The notes beneath the pieces are model-generated. The model was given only the letters and a program-made list of their open reading frames with translations. It was not told the DNA's origin and did no database searches. Position numbers and translations under genes: made by a program. DNA of 64,000 nucleotides from Agapanthus africanus (Eukaryota > Streptophyta > Magnoliopsida > Asparagales > Amaryllidaceae): contig CM057342.1 in NCBI GenBank assembly GCA_030015575.1, forward strand, positions 258,874,867 through 258,938,866. Reading direction: 5' to 3'. Positions 21,985 to 32,259 of this stretch are shown in pieces. Each line of letters begins with the position of its first letter. The first letter of the stretch is position 1.

Positions 21985-23130
21985 CGAGGGTTTACCCTTG
22001 CTGTTTTCCATGGAGTCAGGATTGACTGTAGCCGTGTTCTACGGGACTAGGAGGGGTTGACATTTATCCGCATTTCACGGAGTCAGGTGTTGACTTTATC
22101 CGCATTTCATAGAGTCGGGGGTTGACCTTATCCGCATTTCACGGAGTCAGGGGTTGACCTTATCCGCATTTCACGGAGTCAGGGGTTGACCTTATCCGCA
22201 TTTCACGGTGTCAGGGGGTTGACTTTATCCGCATTTCACGGAGTCAGGGGTTAACTTTATCTGTATTTCACGGAGTCAAGAGTTGCTCTTCATCCGCATT
22301 TCACGGAGTCAGGAGTTGACTTCATCCACATTTCACGGAGTCAGGAGTTGACTTTATCCGTATTTCACGGAGTAAGGGGTTGACTTTATCCTCATTTCAC
22401 GGAGTCAGAGATTGACTTTGTCCGCATTTCATGGAGTCAGGGATTGACTTTATCCGTATTTCACGGAGTCAGGAATTGCTTCATCCGCATTTCACGGAGT
22501 CAAGAGTTGACTTTATCCGCATTTCACGGAGTCAGGGGTTGACTTTATCCGCATTTCACGGAGTCAGGGGTTGAATTTATCCGTATTTCACGGAGTCAGG
22601 AGTTGCTCTTCATCCGCATTTCACGGAGTCAGGAGTTGACTTCATCCGCATTTCATGGTGTCAGGGGTTGACTTCATCCGCATTTCACGGAGTCAGGGGT
22701 TGACTTCATCGGCATTTCACGGAGTCAGGAGTTGACTTCATCCGCATTTCAGAGAGTCAGGAGTTGACTTCATCCGCATTTCACGGAGTCAGGGGTTGAC
22801 TTTATTCGTATTTCACGGAGTCAGGGGTTGACTTTATCCGTATTTCACGGAGTCAGGAGTTGCTCTTCATCCGCATTTCACAGAGTCAGGAGTTGACTTC
22901 ATCCGCATTCCACGGAGTCAGGAGTTGCTCTGGGCATTTCCCACGGGGTCAGGATTGACATTAGTCGTGTTCTACGGGACCAGGATTTGCTCTGGGTGTT
23001 TCCCACGGGGTCAGGATTGACATTAACCGTGTTCTACGGGACCAGGATTTGCTCTGGACGTTTCCCACGGGGTTAGGATTGACATTAGCCGTGTTCTACG
23101 GGACCAGGATTTGATCTCTCAGTTGTCTGT
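21985..23130 (-). repeat. Tandem arrays of element D (32- and ~63-base units)
   Basis: From about 22060 to 22920 there are some 27 copies of a 32-base unit, GCATTTCACGGAGTCAGGGG plus TTGACTTTATCC. From about 22930 to 23115 a longer related unit, TTTCCCACGGGGTCAGGATT plus GACATTAGCCGTGTTCTACG, repeats three times. The longer unit is also found in element C (45540-46420) on the opposite strand, as expected from the opposite orientation of C. Confidence 0.9.
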
Positions 23131-23259
23131 GAACCGTCGAGGTTTGGAACAGGGACTTTGCCATGGCTCCAAGGTTGATTATCGCGTATGAATCCTGCTG
23201 AAATGAAGAGGAACGCTGTTGGTGATTTCTAAGCTGTCTGTGAACCGTCGAGATTTGGC

Positions 23260-24540
23260 TCTTTTTTCTGATGGAGTCTGGTGGGAAGGTATGGTTTCCT
23301 TTTTGTTTGTGCCCCTGGATTGTATACAGGGATCAATGTAATCTCACCTGTAGGGCAAAAGGTTTCACTTTATATATTTTTCTTTTCGCGATGCTCTATC
23401 ATTTCAGCTTTTATATCGTGAAAGTCGCGATTGCCCAATCATTTCGGCTATTTTTCGCGGCGCCCAATCATTTCGGCTATTTGTTTTATTTACCCGCTGC
23501 TTTTTATTGCGAGTTGCCCAACCATTTCGGCTATTTTTTTTATTTACTCGCTGCTTTTTATTGCGAGTTGCCCAACCATTTCGGCTATTTTGTATGCATA
23601 TATTTTTAATTGCTGATTTTTACTGCAAGTTGCCCCATCATTTCGGCTCTTTCATATGCATTTGTGGCTCGCTAACTTTTTGCCGCGAGTCTGGGATTTG
23701 ACACCGATTTAGGCATCAGTATCGCTACAACTGGGATATTGCCAGGAGCGAATCATCATTTGCCTCTGTCGATGTCGAACAAAAGTTGCTTAGCGAACAG
23801 GGTTAGGATTCTGTCGACTAAGACTTCTAACTTCATGAGCCGTAAGGGTCTCATGAAGGTATTTCTCCCTACGAGTCGTGAGGATTTCGTAGGTGCGTTT
23901 TCTTCTTAAGAATCGTGAGGAGTCTTAAGCGTATGGTCTCTTATAAGTTGTAAGGATCTTACAAGAGTGTTTTCTTTTTATAAGTCGAGAGGAATTACAA
24001 GGGTCGTTCACCGTATGAGCATATCCCCAGTCGCTGGTAGGACTCTATTAGGGAAATGTTTATTGGTGCCCGTGGATTGTATACAAGGGTCGATATGGAG
24101 ACGCTTGTAGGGCAGCATTGGAGATTGTGATGGCTTAAGAACAGGTTCAGATCCCTGTAGCTTAAGGCTTTTGAACCCTGTGAGCCATGAGGGTCTCAAA
24201 GGGGAATTCTCCTTACGAGTCATGAGGATCTCGTAAGTGTAATTTCTCCTAAGGAATCGTGAGAATCCCTCAGTGTGTTTTTCCCTTGTGAGTCGTAAGG
24301 ATCTCACGCAGGTATTTTCTCCTCACCAGGTCGAAAGAACCTTGCAAGTGTTTTTTAACGAGATTGCGCCCTTTCGGGTTTTCACAAAACTCGCCGGTAG
24401 CCCTGCTGTTTTTACTCACGGAGCCCTTTCGGGTTTTCATCCGTGCCCATCTCGCTTATGGACATACCGTTTTCTTTTTTCTTTTTTTATTTTTTTGTGT
24501 CAGCTTTGGGATGCTGCGGTTTGTAGTAGTCTACAGACGT
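23260..24540 (-). other. Hairpin-rich region of element D next to integrase
   Basis: No gene. CTCGC(23547-23551):GCGAG(23563-23567) and CTCGC(23668-23672):GCGAG(23685-23689) belong to the GCCGAAATGAT class. A three-helix module has GGCA(23712-23715):TGCC(23761-23764), TCGCT(23722-23726):AGCGA(23747-23751) and CTGG(23731-23734):CCAG(23742-23745). Stem-loops include CTTCATGAG(23831-23839):CTCATGAAG(23850-23858) and CTTACGAG(24212-24219):CTCGTAAG(24230-24237). CCC-GAAA-GGG hairpins (TTTCGGG on this strand) lie at about 24371-24440. Confidence 0.8.
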
Positions 24541-24545
24541 TTCGG

Positions 24546-25801
24546 TCAAGCGTAGTATTTCTTCAAGAAACGGCCATTTATTGGCCTGAAGGGTCTTTCG
24601 CCATGTATATCCATGAGCAAGTAAGCCTCACCCTGGTTGACTTTGTCTATGATGTACGGGCCCTCATAATTTGGCTCGAACTTCCCCCGTTTGGCACGAT
24701 TGGGGATCATAGGACTTTTGACCACTAGTATGAGTTCGCCTTGGCGGAATTTTCTCGGCCTAGTCAATCTCTCGTATGAGCGTTTCATTTTTTCTTTGTA
24801 AGCTTCCAAGTTTTGTTGCGCCATGAGCCAGGTTTCGTCAAGGGAGTCGAGTTCCTCGAGCCGAAAATAAGCATTCTCTTCGTCCGTTAGCTCGTAATGA
24901 ACTGCCACTCGCAGAGAGGGTAACTCTATCTCTAAGGGAAGTACTGCTTCAGCACCGAATACCAATACGTACGGCGTTGTGTTTGTGGCCGTTTTGAATG
25001 TGGTTCGATACGCCCAGAGAGCTTCATGTAGTCTCTCATGCTAGTCCCTCTTATTTCTGAACACCGTCTTCTTCACGATCTTCGTCAAGGTCTTGTTGAA
25101 AGCCTCAGCTAGACCGTTATCTCGAGGATTATAGACCGAAGAGTATCTCCAGTCTATATTATGCCGTTGTGCGAAGCGGCTGATTTTATGGCTTCTGTAG
25201 GCCGGCCCGTTATCGGAGATAATCCGTCGCGGGGTGCCGAACCGATAGATGACATGTGTCTTGAAGAAATGGAGAATGTTCTCCGTCTTCACTTCTCTTA
25301 GCGGTACTGCTTCTGCCCACTTAGAGAAATAATCAGTTTTCGCCAATATGAACCAATGCCCTCTGGACGATACTGGTTCGATGGGCCCGATTATGTCAGT
25401 TCCCCACATTTCGAATGGACAACTAGCCACCGTTGGATGTAGCGGATTTGGATGTTGGTGGATAAAGTCCCCGTGAATTTGGCAAGAGTGGCACTGCTTC
25501 GCGTATTCGAGGCAGTCTTGGATCATTGTGGGCCAGTAGTAGCCCATCCTTTTGATCTTCAGTTTCATCTTCGGCCCGGCTTGGTGAGAATGCAGAGTCC
25601 GTCGTGAGTTTCTTGGACGACTCTTCTTGCCTCTTCAGGTCCCAGGCATCTTAGCCATAGAGAATCAAATGATCTCTTATACAGAGTATCATTGACAAAG
25701 GCGAAGGATAGAGCTCGTTTCATGAGCTGATATCTTGAAGACGCGTCTTCAGGTGTTCGACGGGATTTGAAGTAGTCTATAAAGAATTCTCTCCAATCCA
25801 T
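24546..25801 (-). pseudogene. Element D integrase
   Basis: Integrase core shows the D-D-E signature in order: EMWGTDIIGPIEP, RIISDNGPAYRSH and NPRDNGLAEAFNKTL. Upstream, CLEYAKQCHSCQIHGD is the end of the zinc-binding domain. The C-terminal part (24965-24546) shows AVLPLEIELPSLRV, RPRKFRQGELILV and KRGKFEPNYEGPYII, as in plant gypsy integrases. It would insert the cDNA into the host genome. Broken in about two places. Confidence 0.93.
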
Positions 25802-26044
25802 AGCCTTTTCCTGGTCCTTTATTTATAAGGCCGTTTGCTCGGTCGCTTCCTTTTCTTTGGATGACTCCGGAGACATATCTGCCGGTACGAGAACCCGACG
25901 GCTTTGTATAACGATCCTCACATATTCGAGGTTTTCGTCAGCCAGTTCTTTAGCGAGTTTGGCTAACGCATCCTCTTTGCTATTCTCTGCTCGCGGTATG
26001 CTTTTCAGGGCGTAGGAAGGAATTTGGGTCAACAGTTGTTGCAC

Positions 26045-26422
26045 TCATTCGCCGTATTTTACCAACTCCGGCTTGCATATTTGATAGTCGCCGTTTACTT
26101 GACTAACGACCAGCTGGGAGTCTCTGTATATGAGGAGGTTTTCAATTCCCATGTCGACAGCGATCTCGAGACCCGCTATCAAAGCTTCATACTCGGCTTC
26201 ATTGTTTGTCCTTGGCTCTGTTAAGGAAAAGGCAAAGCGCATTATCCCTCCTTGTGGAGTCACGAAGATGAGGCCTACCCCAGATTTGATTATAGGGGTG
26301 TTATGCTTTCGCTTCTTCATCGAAGATGCTCCGTCGAAGTAGACTTCCCATCGGGTATCACTCCCTCCTTTCTCCCCGTCGATCGTGTCAAACGCGTGCT
26401 CATCTGGAAATTCGCAGTTCAA
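26045..26422 (-). pseudogene. Element D additional (archaeal-type) RNase H
   Basis: Separate from the RT-linked RNase H. It shows WEVYFDGASS, GVGLIFVTPQGG, LTEPRTNNEAEYEALIAGLE and IYRDSQLVVSQVNGDY, carrying the D-E-D active-site pattern of type 1 RNase H of the archaeal kind. This extra domain between RNase H and integrase is a known marker of the Tat lineage. The sequence to 25823 continues with IPRAENSKEDALAKLAKELA, usual at its C-terminal end. Confidence 0.92.
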
Positions 26423-26446
26423 GGGAGAGTCGGCAGGTATAGGATA

Positions 26447-26590
26447 CTAGGCGAGGAAGTCAGCGATGGCCTGGCCTTTCACTGCTTTGAGAGGACGATA
26501 TGTTATCGAGAACTCCATCAAGAGTAAGGCCCAATTAGCGAGTCGTCCTGTTAGTATGGCTCTTGACATCAAATATTTGAGAGGATCCAC
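26447..26590 (-). pseudogene. Element D RNase H, C-terminal piece left of element C
   Basis: DPLKYLMSRAILTGRLANWA and EFSITYRPLKAVKGQAIADF, the end of the RT-linked RNase H and the start of its connection to the second RNase H. The N-terminal side resumes at 49745 beyond element C. Confidence 0.9.
26586..26590. repeat. Target site duplication of element C, left copy
   Basis: TCCAC before the LTR start TGTTTCCCC, identical to 49745-49749 after the LTR end GAGAACA. Confidence 0.95.
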
Positions 26591-27154
26591 TGTTTCCCCA
26601 ATTAGAGCAAAGCTCTGTTCAGAATTCAAAACTTGAATTAAAGCTGCGCTTTTATAAAAGCGTTGCGCTACAACAAGCGCACCCCGTGCAAAGCGCATAG
26701 GCGCTAGCGCTAGATGCGCTGCGCTCCAAGTAGCACACCACGTGTAAAGCACGTGTGCGCTAGCGCTAGAGCGCTGCGCTCCAAGTAGCGTACCATGGGC
26801 AGAGCGCATAAGCGCTAGCGCTGGAACTAAATGTTCCTCACCGTTGGATCAAATATCCAACGGATATGATTAAATCATCAATTAACAAGAATGAAATTCT
26901 GTTGAATCTTTCCAAACAGAAAAGATTATGCCCTGAATTTGGAACACCATTGGATCAATGATCCAATGGTGATTAAAAATCACTAAAATACAAAACAAAT
27001 TCTGTAAGGGGGAAAGATTTCCCAATCTTGTTAAAAACAAGAAGATTATCTTCTGTAAAACAGAAGCCCTAGGATCAAAGATCCAATGGTGGGGAAACAT
27101 CCCCAAACAATCAGAGAAAGATCTCTTTAACTGATCGAACTGATCAGCTTGCCC

Positions 27155-27162
27155 TATATAAA
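27155..27162 (+). promoter_or_regulatory. TATA box in the C LTR
   Basis: TATATAAA in CTTGCCCTATATAAAGGCC; the same in the C 3' LTR at 47579-47586 and in the D LTRs on the minus strand (59298-59305). Confidence 0.65.
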
Positions 27163-28319
27163 GGCCCCTAGACTTTAAGTCGAGAAAAAAAATAGAGAGA
27201 AAAACCTCCCCAAAAAACTTAGAAAAATTCAAAAGAGCAAGCTCTTGCATGAAGATTTTTTCTTCAAGGTAATAATGAATGATGATGAACACAGAGATGA
27301 ATTCATCTCATGATTAAGAAAGAAGAATTCATTTCTTTAAAAGATCATAGATCAACAAAGACAAAAAGTCTTTCACAAAGAGATCAAAAGATCTCATCAT
27401 AAAATAAAAGAAGAACTTACCTCTCACAGATCATAGATCTATAAGACTAAAGTCTTTCTCAAAGAGATCATGAACATCTCATTATAAAAAGGAGAGGAGA
27501 ATAATTCAATTCTCTTAAGGATCATAGATCCATAAAGGCAAAGCTTTTCATCAATATAAGAGATTGAAACAAAATAAGAACGGTTGTTCTTAGATCCTGA
27601 GACAAAGTCTCTTTTGAAAGAACATAAATTGTTTCTCAGATCATAAAATTGATCAGATGTGCTTTGCGCTCTTGAACTGCGCTTCTGCGCTTTCTGGATT
27701 GGCGCTTAGCGCCAAATGCGCCACGTGTCAATCGCGCATGTACTGCTTAACAACTAGCGCCTTGCACTTCTGAAATAGCGCACTGCGCTCATGGGCTGGC
27801 GCTCAGCGCCAAGCGCACCACGTGTCACTCATGTGTGCGCCACTAAACTGAAAGCGCAATGCGCTCATGAACTAGTGCTCTCTGTTCATAAATTGGCATC
27901 ATGCGCTCATCATCTGGCGCCTATCGCCGAGCGCGACACGTGTCCCTCTCGTGTGCGCTACTTGGCAGAAGCGCACTGCGCTCTTTGACTGGCGCAAAAC
28001 GCCAAGCGCGCCACGTGTCGCGCTGATAGAACATAAATTGTTCTTTAATAAGCGGTAGAGCTATGATGAATGCCCAGCATTCAATTAAAGACAAAATGTT
28101 GTCAGAATTAAAGCATTGTTAAAAGGGTCAAGCCCAAATAAAGGCTCAACAGCCCAAAATAAAATGTTAAACATTTTAACCTGATTGGACTTAGCCCAAT
28201 ATTGGCCATAAGTTCTCAACTCATATTAATTGAGCCCATCTGCTCATAAATATTTGAACAGAACTTAGCCCCAAATTGGACTACAGAACTTTCAACCAAC
28301 TCACATCGGTTCAAAGGTA

Positions 28320-28324
28320 CATCT
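28320..28324. repeat. Target site duplication of element B, left copy
   Basis: CATCT; the right copy at 37835-37839 reads CATTT. The uninterrupted LTR at 48741-48760 reads TACATCTCTGAACC, confirming the site. Confidence 0.9.
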
Positions 28325-29865
28325 TGTTGAAGTCGAAAATTGCACCCCAGTTGACCAAGTCAAAGTCAAAGTCAACCCCAAACCAAGTGGGCCCATGCCC
28401 AGCTCGAGTCCGAACATGAAGCGGCCGGCCCTCCCCCATGCCAAAATGAAATCATGTAATAAATAATTTTTATGTAATTTTTTATGCATGGATGTATGCA
28501 AAATAGGCATAAAGCCAATATTTTGTAAACCCATGGCTTATGTGCAAAAAGGAAATGGCACATGAGCCATGGGATGGGCAAATGCCATTTTGTAAAGCCC
28601 AAGGGGCTATATGTAAATATGTAAGCCTATATAAGGCAACTTGATGATGAATAAAGCAATACACTTTTCATTTTCTCAAAAACCTAGGGTTTGTGCCTCT
28701 TTCCCCTTTCTGAAGGTTCCAAACCTTCTTCTTTCTTTTGAATTAAATCAAGAGTTTTACTCTTCTTTTTTTCAAAACTAAATAGTTTTTCACCATAAAA
28801 CCCACAAAGGGGAACTTGGATCTACCATCAGATCTCAAAAAGAAGAGATTTTTAAAATCCCACATCTCTTGATCTTCAAGATCCGGCCAAACAAAGGAGG
28901 AAGAAGGAGACCCATCTCCAGAAACCCCACTTTGGGGAAGAACTGGGGCTCAAGGGGAGAAGCCCTTCATCAGCTTCAAAACATCTTATAAGTTTAACTC
29001 CTTATATATATATACACAGAATAATAAGTGCTCCTTTCTGGGAGTACAACTCCCATTGCAGGGACCAAGTCCCTTTTGCTGCTCGAGCGTCCACGTGCTG
29101 ACACGTGGTGCGCTAGCGCTCTTGCACCCAGAGCGCTAGCGCTCGAGCGCCCACGTGCTGATACATGGCGCGATAGCGCCCAAAGCGCTAGCGCCCGAGC
29201 GCCCACGTGCTGACACGTGGCGTGCTAGCGCTCAGTGCACTAGCGCTCTTGCGCTCAGAGCGCTAGCGCCCAAAGCGCTAGCGCCCGAGCGCCCACGTGC
29301 TGACACGTGGCATGCTAGCGCTCAGTGCGCTAGCGCCGAGCGCCCACGTGCTGACACGTGGTGCGCTAGCACTCAAAGCGCTGGCGCTGGCCCCACGCAT
29401 CCTTTGGATGCTTTTTCCCCCTTTTTTTATATATATATATATATATATACATATGTATACATATGTACACACACACACTCCACAACACTGTCCCTGTTAG
29501 AAAAAAATTTCTAACGGGGCGCTGCCCCGCACCCCGCAAGGGGGCTGCTAGCCCCCTTGACCCCTAGCCCGCTATCCGGGTAGCGGGACCTCCGTAAAAA
29601 CTCTGCGGGGCCTCCGATATATTCAAAACCCCTTCAAAACACAACACTGCACATTGAGTCCACATGACCAGTTTAACCCGTCAATCGGAGGTTTCTTCGC
29701 TCCAAAGGCGAGGGGTAATTAAAGGCAGCTTAGTCCGCGGCTGCCGGAGATTCGGATCCCCATAATCATTAAACCCCGGCCTACCCTAGGCAGGGGGAAT
29801 CTGTAATGCGCCTGACAAGCGTGCGCGTAATCCCATCTCAATGGGGTGACGAAAAACACCCTACA
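28325..29865 (+). repeat. Element B 5' LTR
   Basis: TGTTGAAG to CCCTACA, 1541 bases. Core promoter CCTATATAAGGC at about 28625-28637, AATAAA about 15 bases on, G-box array at 29085-29370 with CCCACGTGCTGACACGTGGC units, TA/CA microsatellite at 29430-29480, and U5 hairpins at about 29700-29795. Confidence 0.94.
29085..29370 (+). repeat. G-box-rich array, element B LTR
   Basis: Five to six units of CCCACGTGCTGACACGTGGC joined by GCGCTAGCGCTC-rich linkers. Two CACGTG cores per unit with five bases between them. The DRE-like GCCGAC of element A is CTGAC here. Confidence 0.85.
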
Positions 29866-29889
29866 GATTCTGACATGCCCGGTGGGACC
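29866..29889 (+). other. Primer-binding site, element B
   Basis: GATTCTGACATGCCCGGTGG after the LTR end; a slightly changed form of the motif in A, C and D. Confidence 0.8.
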
Positions 29890-30007
29890 TTTCTCTCCTC
29901 CCATATTTCAGGTTAAGCATTCATGCGAACTCAATCAATATACGTATCGATATTTATACTAAAATAATGCCCTTTCATGCAGGTTTTCAAGCAATCACTT
30001 CTCAACG

Positions 30008-32245
30008 ATGTCTCCAAAGATGAACTCAGCTCCCATCTCATACACGATGAAGATGGACTCCAGGACGGTCCTCCCGGCCAGTCTTGGGCTACAGTGGGAG
30101 GAGCCGCTGCTACAATTCGGCTCTATTCTGTTCGTGCCAGCTAACGCCAGTCCAGCTCCTCAAGCTCCAGCAACAGACAAACCGGTCTCGAAAGGCAAGA
30201 GACCAAATGTGGTGATTTCGAGAGCGCCCAAACCCAAACGCAAGTTGATGTCTGAACGACTTTCCTTGGCCCCAGCTGGGGGAAAGGCCATCAACACCAA
30301 CAAAACTACAACGCGTCTCGAGCAAGCTCCGGCGGTGCCCCTGACAACTGCTCGATCGGGTGTCTTCTCTAAGCTCCCCGCTAATCGACCTACGGTGGCT
30401 TCCCAGGAAACAGATGCCCGCCAAGCCCTTAAAATTGAGAAGCTAAGACAGAAAAGGCTCAGATATAGAGCCAACCAAAGGGCTAGGGCTCCTGCTAGGC
30501 TGAACCTCATGAGGTTCGAAGAACAGGGTTACCCCGCCGAAGATGAGGAAAGGGCTGGATATGTGGTCCACACTGTCTACACAGTGGGCACGGACAGCAA
30601 GAGTAAGGACGGGGCCACCGCATCTCAAATCCAATCTGTCTTGAATGTGGTTGCCGCTTCCCAAGAACAGCCACCTCCGCTGGATGATGAAAACCCTCTC
30701 GACAAGGATGATAGGCAGAAAGACCCCTCAGTCCATGCAGAGGCAAGCTCGGACAACGAGGAAGAGCCGACTTTCCGCCCTAGGACCGCGGAGCAAGAGC
30801 TGCTTCAAGAGTTCCGAAAGCAGCTCAAGAACAAAGACAAGGAAATGGCCAAGCTCTACTCAAAAATTGATGACTTGACAAACGTCGTCTTACAGCTCAC
30901 GGCCCAACTTGCCTCTCAGCCGCCCAGTCAGGCACAGGGCTCTCACAAACCGGGAAACGGTGCCCCGAAACAGCCGACGCCCGTTCCCTCAAATCCAAAA
31001 GTGGGCGGACCGCATGAAAATCAGTCGCATCCTATCTCGGGAAATGTCTTGGCTACCGATGACAATAGCCCGCTAACTCAAGATCAAATCATGGATTTGG
31101 TTGCTAACAAAGTCAAAACCTTGGTAGCCGAAGCCGAAGCGCAAAAGGATATCAGCAGCAGTGGGAGACCGTATCCTGCTCAGTATGATCTGGTAGAATT
31201 TCCTAGCGGCTATGTCATCCCCAAATTCGGAAGATTTGATGGGACGGGAAATGCGAATCAGCACGTCGCCCATTTTAAAGCCTCATGCGGGAATACTGGG
31301 GGCAATGATGCGCTTCTCCTCCGCCAGTTCGTTAATAGCTTGACCGATGTTGCTTTCGGCTGGTACGCGAGCATACCGGATGGCTCCGTTACTACTTTCG
31401 TCCAAATGGAATCTTTGTTTCGATAAAGGTTCATGAGCGTCAGCGATAAGATCACCATTGCCATGCTCGTAAGGACCAAGCCAAAGAACAACGAAAGCAG
31501 CACGGATTTTATAACCCGATGGCGCAATCTCTCCGTCAAATGTGAACCGCCGATAGAGCAGGACCAATCTGTCAGTCTCCTTGTCGGAAATCTCAACAAT
31601 TGGATAGCCCCGTTTCTATGCACCGTGGGTCTCAAAACATTCCAAGAGCTGACCAGAAAAGTTCAAATGCTGGAACGCTCAAAGCAGGAGTCCTCCTCTG
31701 ACTCCCAAAATAACAATAGGTCCTGGAGAAACCGAAAGGACGATAATCGCAAAGGCGGAAATCCCAACGATTCTGAGTCTTTCAACACTTCGGCTAACCG
31801 AAATAAGCGAGGGATAAGCGGGCCTAGTGCCAACCAGCCTCGGAAGCCAGTGTTCGGAGAGGGAGGAGAATCTCCACTCAAAGAGAAGCTAGATAAGGTC
31901 CATTCCTTCAGAAGGGACAAAATCCGTAAAATATTCAAAGACACCCTGAGGAATGGTCTACAACTGCCAGAGTCAAAAAGACCGCAGGAAGCGAATATGA
32001 CCGACGACCCCAAATACTGCCCCTATCACAGAGTGATAGGTCATGCCATTGAGGACTGCTTCGTCTTCAAAGATTGGGTCGAAAAGCAATACCTGGCAGG
32101 AGAGATAGAACTGTCTAAAGGCGTGTTAACAAACAGTCCAGCTGCGATCGCCAATTTCATACAAACGGAGACCGAAGTTCTTCGTGAAACCGATTCTCTC
32201 AGACATCTGCCTTTCTCTGAAAACAATCGACCACCACGTCATTAA
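30008..32245 (+). pseudogene. Element B gag region
   Basis: Close homologue of the A gag. A charged N-terminal part leads to EFRKQLKNKDKEMAKLYSKI (coiled-coil-like), a gag core with CGNTGGNDALLLRQFVNSL, FGWYASIPDGSV and ITRWRNLSVKCEPPIEQDQS, and a C-terminal zinc-knuckle-like CPYHRVIGHAIEDC with FKDWVEKQYLAGEIELSKGV. About 740 codons overall. Expected roles are particle assembly and RNA packaging. One break is seen; otherwise it looks better kept than in A. Confidence 0.88.
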
Positions 32246-32259
32246 ACTGGGAACAATCG

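Larger units (their letters stand above)
26591..28324 (+). repeat. Element C 5' LTR, first part
   Basis: Begins TGTTTCCCC and matches 47013-48746 of the 3' LTR. It holds a TATATAAA box at 27155-27162 (GCCCTATATAAAGGCCCC), repeated GATCATAGATC-type short palindromes, and GCGCCACGTGTC arrays at 27690-28020. It ends at the duplication CATCT before element B. Confidence 0.93.

Noticed and set aside
23271-23701. Phenylalanine-rich frames (and 6855-7277, 32199-32591, 43218-43859)
   Set aside because: They arise from the reverse strand of the A-rich hairpin loops and repeated GCCGAAATGAT leaders; not conserved as protein.
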